Origin: Pararhizobium sp. A13
GTDB taxonomy: Bacteria > Pseudomonadota > Alphaproteobacteria > Rhizobiales > Rhizobiaceae
NCBI RefSeq assembly: GCF_040126305.1
Contig: NZ_CP149510.1
Location: forward strand, 231,001-295,000
Length of the DNA: 64,000 bases
Direction of reading: 5' to 3'
Below the pieces are notes generated by a model. That model searched no databases. It saw only the letters and a list, made by a program, of their open reading frames with translations, and was not told the origin of the DNA. Shown here one piece after another: positions 58,844 to 64,000 of the stretch; the stretch's first letter is position 1; the number at the start of each line of letters is the position of its first letter. The position numbers and the translations under genes were made by a program.

Positions 58844-59845
58844 ATGACGCCCACCCTTCATTCCACCCCGAACAATCCGATCCCCGGCAATCACACCGTC
58901 GGCTTTTTCGAGGGCGCCGGGGCCAAGAAAATCCGCTATGCGATTTTCAAATGCGATGCGCCGGTTGCCAAGGGTACCGTCGTGCTTCTGCAGGGCCGCA
59001 ACGAGTCGATCGAGAAATATGCCGAGACCATCGGCGAATTGACCGCGCGAGGCCTCTGGGTCGCGACCTTCGACTGGCGCGGCCAGGCGGGCTCGGAACG
59101 CCTGCTGAAGAAGCCGCGCCGCGGCCATGTCCGCCGCTTCTGCGACTACGAGCGCGACCTCACCATTTTCCTCGACAAGATCGTGCTGCCCGACACACGC
59201 CTGCCCTTCTTCATGCTCGCCCATTCCATGGGCGCACTGATCGCGCTGTCGCAAGCGCCGCTGCTCGCCAGCCGCATCGATCGCCTGGCAATCCTGGCGC
59301 CCTTCGTTGCGCTTGGCGGCCAGAAGTTCGGACACGGCACGATCAGCCTTCTCGCCGCGGCCTTCAGCCTGTGTGGCCTCGGTTTCCTGCCTTTGATGCG
59401 CGACAAGGGCTCGTTGCCGTTTTCGGAAAACCTGCTGACATCGGATGCCTGGCGCTTCGCCCGTAACAAGGCACTGACCGACACGCATCCCGAACTGGCG
59501 TTGGGGCCGCCGACCGCCCGCTGGCTGCACGAGACCTTCAAGGCGATCAAGCGCATTACAAGCCGCGAGCACCTGACGCATATCCGCGTGCCGACAATCA
59601 TGCTGGCGCCGACGCGGGACCTGCTGGTGCCGCATCTCGCCGTCGAGAACCTCGCCCGCAATTTCCGCGCCGGACACATGATTCCAATCGACGGCGCCCG
59701 CCACGAATTGCTGCATGAGGCCGATTACTACCGCGCCCAGGCCATGGCCGCGATCGAGGCCTTCATCCCCGGCAGCAGCGCCGATACGGCGATGACGGAT
59801 GCAGACGAACCCCACGGCGAGAGCGTCGAGCACTCAGCCCTTTAG
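58844..59845 (+). CDS. Alpha/beta hydrolase, lysophospholipase-like
   Basis: 333 residues. Motifs are GTVVLLQGRNESIEKYAETI (oxyanion strand), TFDWRGQAGSERLL, the nucleophile elbow MLAHSMGALIAL (Ser in HSMG), the acid region LAPTRDLLVPHL and the terminal His in DGARHELLHEADYY. It resembles bacterial monoacylglycerol lipase or lysophospholipase L2. Its last 12 bases overlap the convergent hisN gene. The start is the ATG at 58844. Confidence 0.88.
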   Translation: MTPTLHSTPNNPIPGNHTVGFFEGAGAKKIRYAIFKCDAPVAKGTVVLLQGRNESIEKYAETIGELTARGLWVATFDWRGQAGSERLLKKPRRGHVRRFCDYERDLTIFLDKIVLPDTRLPFFMLAHSMGALIALSQAPLLASRIDRLAILAPFVALGGQKFGHGTISLLAAAFSLCGLGFLPLMRDKGSLPFSENLLTSDAWRFARNKALTDTHPELALGPPTARWLHETFKAIKRITSREHLTHIRVPTIMLAPTRDLLVPHLAVENLARNFRAGHMIPIDGARHELLHEADYYRAQAMAAIEAFIPGSSADTAMTDADEPHGESVEHSAL

Positions 59846-60607
59846 GATCGCCAGCGCCTGCGTGTGAAGTTCGGCGCTGCCGGCCGCGATGATTTCGCCG
59901 CCCATTTCCGCCGGCCCGCCGTTCCAGTCGGTGACGATGCCGCCGGCCTGTTCGATCAGCGGGATCAGCCCGCCGACATCATAGGGCTTCAGACCGCATT
60001 CGATGACAAGGTCGATATGGCCGGAGGCAAGCAGCGCGAAGGCGTAGCAATCACAGCCATAGCGGGCGAGTTGCACCTTGTTTTGAACGGCCTCGAAGCG
60101 GGTCTTGATGTCGCCGGTATAGAGATGCGGCGACGTGGTGAACAGGATTGCTTGGGCGAGATCGGCGCACGGGCGTGTGGCGATCTTCCTGTTCCCGTCC
60201 CGGCCGCGATAGAACGCGTCCTTTCCGTCCGCGAAATAGCGCTCCTCGGTAAAGGGCTGGTCCATCAGCCCCATCACCGCCTCGCCCTTGTGATAGAGGC
60301 CGATCAGCGTGCCCCAGACCGGCAGGCCGGAGATGAAGGCGCGGGTACCATCGATCGGGTCGATGACCCAGACATAATCCCGGTCAAGCCCGACACTGCC
60401 GAATTCCTCGCCGAGAATGCCGTGATCGGGAAAATGGCTTTCGATCAGGCTGCGGATCGCCGCTTCGGCGGCGCGGTCGCCTTCCGTCACCGGATCGAAA
60501 CCGGCGGCTTCCTTGTTGGCAACGCTGATGCCGGTACGGAATCGCGGCAGGGTTTCCGCCTTGGCCGCGTCGGCGAGGCGGTCGAAAAATTCACGGTCCG
60601 GCAGCAT
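59834..60607 (-). CDS. hisN: Histidinol-phosphatase of the inositol monophosphatase family
   Basis: 257 residues. The metal motifs are ILGEEFG, WVIDPIDGTRAFISGLPVWG (DPIDGT) and the C-terminal CDCYAFALLASGHIDLVIE with YDVGGLIPLIEQAGG. The RAF insertion after DGT and LPVWGTLIGL favour HisN over a true inositol phosphatase. It would dephosphorylate histidinol phosphate in histidine synthesis. An inositol-phosphatase role cannot be excluded. It is divergent from the mmgR-like RNA. Confidence 0.85.
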   Translation of the reverse strand: MLPDREFFDRLADAAKAETLPRFRTGISVANKEAAGFDPVTEGDRAAEAAIRSLIESHFPDHGILGEEFGSVGLDRDYVWVIDPIDGTRAFISGLPVWGTLIGLYHKGEAVMGLMDQPFTEERYFADGKDAFYRGRDGNRKIATRPCADLAQAILFTTSPHLYTGDIKTRFEAVQNKVQLARYGCDCYAFALLASGHIDLVIECGLKPYDVGGLIPLIEQAGGIVTDWNGGPAEMGGEIIAAGSAELHTQALAILKG

Positions 60608-60885
60608 GATGCCTCACGAAATTCGAGGGAAAGGGATGCATAACGTGCTTATTGCAGATTTTTTCAAAAAAGAAGTCTGCACCCGAAAAATAGGAAAAAC
60701 ACCGCGGAATCGCTCGCGAGAAAGCGACATGTCGCCAGAATTCGGGAGAACGTACATCAAAATGCCCAAAGCGCTTCGAAATCGAGCCATTTCGCCAATT
60801 TTCAGGCGATCCAGAAATGGCGCACCGCAGCAAAGGAAGCCCGATCTCGCTTGACAATTGTGCGCTGCAATAATAGCTTTTTCCT
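60608..60885. other. Intergenic region between hisN and the mmgR-like RNA
   Basis: About 280 bases with no gene. A hairpin-prone stretch lies near 60654-60680 (GCAGATTTTTT / AAAAGAAGTCTGC). TTGACA at 60851-60856 is the probable -35 of the downstream RNA. Confidence 0.6.
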
Positions 60886-60964
60886 ACAGTCACTTGTGGC
60901 TGTAAATACCCTCCTTGGGTGTTTCCTCCCTAGACTTAGCCGCGCCACAAGCGCGGTTTTTTTT
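60886..60964 (+). ncRNA. mmgR: mmgR-like (alpha-r8, Rfam suhB) small RNA
   Basis: About 79 nucleotides. A 5' hairpin (ACAGTCAC-TT-GTGGCTGT) is followed by a single-stranded region with CCCTCC and TTTCCTCCCT. The latter is the conserved motif of the mmgR family. A CCGCGC / GCGCGG terminator with eight T completes it (60940-60964). Its position beside an inositol-monophosphatase-family gene fits the family's name. In Sinorhizobium meliloti mmgR controls polyhydroxybutyrate storage; the function here is inferred. The TSS is set from the -35 TTGACA at 60851. Confidence 0.75.
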
Positions 60965-61008
60965 GCCCGGATTTTGGGGCCAGATTCGGGGGATAAGGGC
61001 CTCCGGCG

Positions 61009-61893
61009 TTATTCGGCCGCGAGCGAAGAATTTCCAGCGTATTTTTCCACATGCGCCGCAAGGCCGCCAAGGAAGATGCCTATGGCCTGAGCCAGCATCG
61101 CAAAATCCTTCTTCTTCTGCAGCGTCGCCTCATCGACATAGAGACCGCGATTGATCTCGATCTGCAGGGCGTGCAGCCCGCGTGCGGGGCGGCCGTAGTG
61201 CTCGGTGATGAAGCCGCCGGCATAGGGCTTGTTGCGGGCGACGGAAAAGCCGAGATCCTCCAGCAGCGAGACAGCCGTGCGCGACAGGTCGGCCGCGGCG
61301 CTGGTGCCGTAGCGGTCGCCGATGATGAAATCCGGGCGCTGTCCGGTGCCCGCCAACCGGATATTGCCCGGCATTGAATGGCAGTCGATCAGCACTGCCA
61401 GCCCGAACTGGACATGGGTACGGGCGATCAGCCGCCGCAGGCAGGCATGATAGGGCTTGTAGATGGTTTCGATCCGGTCGAGCGCCTCGGCGACCGGAAA
61501 GCGGCCATGGTAGATCTCCATGTTTTCCGCCACCAGCCGCGGCACCGTGCCGAGACCGCCGGCCACCCGCATCGAACTGATATTGGCATGCGGCGGCAGG
61601 GCGCCGTCGAACATGCGCGGGTCGAGTTCGTAAGGCTCGCGGTTGACGTCGAGAAAGGCGCGCGGAAAATGCGCCAGAAGCAGCGGCGCGCCGAGACCGG
61701 TCACCGAGTGGAACAACTCATCGACGAAATGATCTTCCGAGCGGCGGATCGACAGGCCGTCCAGACGCGACTGTTCAAGAAAGGACTGGGTATAAATGCG
61801 GCCGCTATGGGGGGAATTGAACACAAAGGGAATGCGCTGCATGTCCGGCTCGCGAACTTCGAACTGTTCGGTTTCGCTGACGTTCTGCGCCAT
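61009..61893 (-). CDS. N-formylglutamate amidohydrolase (second family member)
   Basis: 294 residues. Motifs are VFNSPHSGRIYTQSF (metal and substrate), DHFVDELFHSV, FLDVNREPYELDPRMFDG, the LAVLIDCHSMPG block and ITEHYGRPARGLHALQIEINRGLY. It is longer and closer to canonical HutG than the copy at 16769. No histidine-utilisation genes are adjacent. It lies between the mmgR-like RNA and cpdR. Confidence 0.88.
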   Translation of the reverse strand: MAQNVSETEQFEVREPDMQRIPFVFNSPHSGRIYTQSFLEQSRLDGLSIRRSEDHFVDELFHSVTGLGAPLLLAHFPRAFLDVNREPYELDPRMFDGALPPHANISSMRVAGGLGTVPRLVAENMEIYHGRFPVAEALDRIETIYKPYHACLRRLIARTHVQFGLAVLIDCHSMPGNIRLAGTGQRPDFIIGDRYGTSAAADLSRTAVSLLEDLGFSVARNKPYAGGFITEHYGRPARGLHALQIEINRGLYVDEATLQKKKDFAMLAQAIGIFLGGLAAHVEKYAGNSSLAAE

Positions 61894-62087
61894 CGCGGCC
61901 CTTTTTTACCATGTCACAATCTTGCTGCTTCGTGTATGTTGCCAGCAGGCAGCATTCATGTCCATAGTCGTTTCCTGCCAGTGAACGGAGGTTGACCTCA
62001 TGTCTTCACCGGATATTTACTCGCATGCGGTTTCATGAAGTTACCGCTATTCCCGACATCGACACGTAAGGTGCAACGGCTTTATCC

Positions 62088-62450
62088 ATGAGTCCAAAAA
62101 TTCTCCTCGCCGAAGACGATAACGACATGCGCCGCTTCCTGGTGAAAGCCCTGGAAAAGGCCGGCTACAAGGTGTTGTCCTTCGACAATGGCGCAAGCGC
62201 CTACGACCGACTGCGCGAAGAACCGTTCTCGCTCCTTCTGACCGACATCGTCATGCCCGAAATGGACGGCATCGAGCTTGCCCGCCGGGCGACCGAACTC
62301 GATCCGGATCTGAAAGTGATGTTCATCACCGGCTTCGCCGCCGTCGCACTGAACCCCGATTCGAAGGCTCCGAAGGACGCGAAGGTGCTGTCCAAACCGT
62401 TCCACCTGCGCGATCTTGTCGATGAAGTGAACAAGATGTTGGCGGCTTGA
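62088..62450 (+). CDS. cpdR: CpdR single-domain response regulator
   Basis: 120 residues, one receiver domain: the acidic pair in LLAEDDNDMRRFL, phospho-acceptor Asp53 in LLLTDIVMPEMDGIEL, Thr in MFITGFAAVAL, Lys in VLSKPFHLRDLV. CpdR in alphaproteobacteria, when unphosphorylated, sends ClpXP to the pole to degrade CtrA and other cell-cycle proteins. It is a single-gene unit, divergent from the amidohydrolase. Confidence 0.92.
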   Translation: MSPKILLAEDDNDMRRFLVKALEKAGYKVLSFDNGASAYDRLREEPFSLLLTDIVMPEMDGIELARRATELDPDLKVMFITGFAAVALNPDSKAPKDAKVLSKPFHLRDLVDEVNKMLAA

Positions 62451-62514
62451 GGCCCGGTTTGCAAGGCGTCCAACGGGTCGCGAAACTTCCTGTCAAAAAG
62501 CCGATAAAAGCCTA

Positions 62515-62543
62515 TTGACGCCACAAGAGGTTTTGTGATCTAT
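62515..62543 (+). promoter_or_regulatory. Probable tRNA-Val promoter
   Basis: TTGACG at 62515-62520 and ATCTAT at 62538-62543, 17 bases apart, 15 bases before the tRNA. Confidence 0.4.
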
Positions 62544-62558
62544 GCGCCGACATCGGAT

Positions 62559-62633
<75 letters not shown>

Positions 62634-63291
62634 TCCAGTTTCTAGATGTATCAAGGGCTTAGCGAGAGATCGCTGAGCCCTTCGCACATTTCCCGGTGGG
62701 TTCGATGAACCAATCTTCGCATTTATCGTTACGATCGCGGTGATCGTCGGGTTCTCTCACGCTTGCCCACCGTTCACCTAGCGACGCTTCAAGATACCTG
62801 CCTGCCTTTGTAATGCCCCGTGTCTTTGTGGTCGCGGCCTTGGTACGCTTTGTTTCTCGCTTGACTGCTGCGCGCATCAAACTCTTGCCGGCACTGACCA
62901 TGGGAAACTCGCAGGGAGTAGCCATTTATCGGGCTTTGGCGGAAACAGAGAACCCGCCACCAAAAAGGTGACGGGATGCTAAATAGCCTCGCAGATACAG
63001 AGCAACTCAAAATCTACTTACAAGCCAATAATGCTTTCGCTGTAAAAGCCGAGCCGGTTTAGAGTATGGCAACGGCGAAATAGAATTAGACTATGCTAAT
63101 AAAATAATCGATCGCCAAATTTGGGAGTGCTTATGTCAATTCAGGGGTGATGGCATTCTGTGGCTGAATACAAATTTAATGTTTGCTAATCCAATTGGGA
63201 GCGCGCACTGTGGTGTTGTCGATAGCCAACAAAACGGGCGCTGTCGCCTAAGGGTTCATTACCCTGCCCCAATCGATAAGGAGGACGCTTG
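62634..63291. other. Gene-poor region downstream of tRNA-Val
   Basis: About 660 bases. A Lys/Arg-rich reading frame at 62659-62925 (minus) is possible but unsupported. From about 62940 the composition becomes more AT-rich. A tRNA 3' end followed by foreign-looking sequence often marks an integration site, but no integrase or second copy of the tRNA end was found in the window. Confidence 0.5.
62659..62898 (-). CDS. Doubtful basic hypothetical protein
   Basis: 79 residues starting MVSAGKSLMRAAVKRETKRT, very rich in Lys and Arg in its first half and in Asp/Glu in its second. No family was recognised and no good ribosome-binding site was seen. It may be a chance ORF or a remnant of integrated DNA. 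Confidence 0.25.
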   Translation of the reverse strand, partial: VSAGKSLMRAAVKRETKRTKAATTKTRGITKAGRYLEASLGERWASVREPDDHRDRNDKCEDWFIEPTGKCAKGSAISR

Positions 63292-63438
63292 ATGTCTTCC
63301 ATTCTCAAAATCCACTCTCTGGGAAATCTGGGCAGTTTCGTTCGCCGGTTTCGATATGTCGACTTCCTGATCAGATCGAGTCCGGCACTGAGCCTGGCCT
63401 TTTTAGCCTACATCACGTTTGGGGACTACCTTTGGTAG
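63292..63438 (+). CDS. 48-residue membrane microprotein
   Basis: Starts MSSILKIHSLGNLGSFVRRF and ends AYITFGDYLW, with a hydrophobic segment (about residues 30-43, SPALSLAFLAYITF). A near-perfect Shine-Dalgarno (AAGGAGG) lies 7 bases before the ATG, which is the best argument that it is translated. It is too short for usual ORF cut-offs. No family was recognised. Confidence 0.55.
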   Translation: MSSILKIHSLGNLGSFVRRFRYVDFLIRSSPALSLAFLAYITFGDYLW

Positions 63439-63493
63439 ATCAACGAACGGCGGCTATTGACGCGACCGCTTTGAAACCCACGCAAGGGAAACG

Positions 63494-63772
63494 ATGACGA
63501 TCATGCTGACGCGGACGACACACCGAACCATTCATTTCAACGCACCGGCATCGCTGGACGGTCTCGATCTTCCACTGGCACCCGGCGACTATCAGGTGAA
63601 TGAAGACGAAGAATTGATTGAGGGTCTCTCCTGGCTCGCCTATCGCCGCGTCGCTACTTTCATCACCGTACCGGCGACGCCGGAAAATGGCCACGTTTCC
63701 CGCATGCTTCCGATCGATGCCGAGGCGCTCGAAGAAATGCTCCGGCGTGATGGCATTGGCGATGGACGATAG
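63494..63772 (+). CDS. Hypothetical protein
   Basis: 92 residues, acidic, without signal or membrane segment. AAGGGA precedes the ATG by 5 bases. The sequence TTHRTIHFNAPASLDGLDLPLAPGDYQVNEDEE suggests a compact beta fold (core PLAPGDYQVNEDEE). It resembles uncharacterised small rhizobial proteins, but no family name can be given. Similarly sized unknown proteins flank it on both sides. Confidence 0.7.
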   Translation: MTIMLTRTTHRTIHFNAPASLDGLDLPLAPGDYQVNEDEELIEGLSWLAYRRVATFITVPATPENGHVSRMLPIDAEALEEMLRRDGIGDGR

Positions 63773-63789
63773 CAGATAGGCAGGTGCGC

Positions 63790-63999
63790 ATGGCCCATCA
63801 CAAATTTGCAATCGGCGCAGAGGTTCGGCTGATAAGCCGAACTGGGCTCTCCCCGGCCGCGGCCGAGACGTATCGGGTCATAACTCTTCTCCCGATAATG
63901 GATCTTTCTCCCCAGTATCGCCTTCGCAACGACGAACTGGGGCAAGAGCGGGTATCCAAGGAGGACAATTTGAGCGCCGTCGCGGAAAGCCGTCTTTAG
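63790..63999 (+). CDS. Hypothetical protein
   Basis: 69 residues: MAHHKFAIGAEVRLISRTG at the start, a basic and beta-rich central part with LPIMDLSPQYRLRNDELGQE. It begins about 17 bases after the preceding hypothetical gene, so the two may form an operon. The fold may be SH3-like, judged only from strand pattern. No family name is offered. Confidence 0.65.
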   Translation: MAHHKFAIGAEVRLISRTGLSPAAAETYRVITLLPIMDLSPQYRLRNDELGQERVSKEDNLSAVAESRL

Positions 64000-64000
64000 A

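Noticed and set aside
60886..60964. AbcR (alpha-r15) small RNA
   Set aside because: The CU-rich motifs are shared, but AbcR RNAs usually occur as a tandem pair and are longer; the TTTCCTCCCT motif and the neighbouring gene fit mmgR better.
62659..62925. Integrase remnant next to tRNA-Val
   Set aside because: The minus-strand frame has no R-H-R-Y or other integrase motif; only Lys/Arg richness is visible.

Overview
The window looks like chromosomal sequence from an alphaproteobacterium of the family Rhizobiaceae (Rhizobium/Agrobacterium/Neorhizobium type). The grounds are GC-rich coding, a 41-residue cysteine-free ribosomal protein L36, GapR, CpdR, homospermidine synthase, an Omp10-like lipoprotein, an mmgR-type small RNA, a ROSE-like RNA thermometer and several families of dispersed palindromic intergenic repeats. 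Most of it is ordinary core genome. No prophage, CRISPR array or known multi-gene defence island was seen.

Layout. 1-10 kb: the end of a TctC-type binding protein, an FAD-binding dehydrogenase, a MotA/ExbB-like plus OmpA/MotB-like ion-channel pair, suhB, efp, a periplasmic Sel1-repeat protein with a ThiE-like enzyme, a TauE/SafE exporter and an ArsR regulator. 10-22 kb: two small DUF465 proteins, purE-purK, rpmJ, a TPR protein, an alpha/beta hydrolase, the DUF1036-pyk pair, an N-formylglutamate amidohydrolase with DUF1244, gapR, a DUF882 peptidase-like protein and a sigma-54 response regulator. 22-27 kb: an M3 oligoendopeptidase, then a pabB-pabC-yciI cluster in which pabB carries a frameshift and pabC carries an in-frame palindromic repeat, then a diguanylate cyclase.

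27-36 kb: the complete homogentisate route of tyrosine catabolism (hppD with a divergent Lrp-type regulator; hmgA-fah-maiA with a divergent MarR regulator), homospermidine synthase and the Omp10-like lipoprotein. 36-48 kb: an IS110-family element, a 5'-nucleotidase fused to LysM, hemH, a QmcA/NfeD pair, an outer-membrane barrel, galU, a lytic transglycosylase and an SGNH hydrolase. 48-58 kb: a MazEF-type toxin-antitoxin pair and the GOGAT operon gltB-(55-aa membrane microprotein)-gltD, followed by threonine aldolase, an APH(3')-like kinase and hsp20. 58-64 kb: a lysophospholipase-like hydrolase, hisN, the mmgR-like sRNA, a second N-formylglutamate amidohydrolase, cpdR and tRNA-Val(GAC). Downstream of the tRNA is a gene-poor, AT-richer stretch with a few small unknown ORFs, which may be the edge of an integrated element.

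The points most worth following up are the palindromic element exapted into pabC, the one-base pabB frameshift with an ATGA overlap, the unannotated microprotein between gltB and gltD, a repeat element carrying a 13-codon ORF whose stop codon lies in a hairpin loop, the MarR palindrome wedged between the -35 and -10 of hmgA, and the perfect GTTACATGTAAC palindrome upstream of mazEF.
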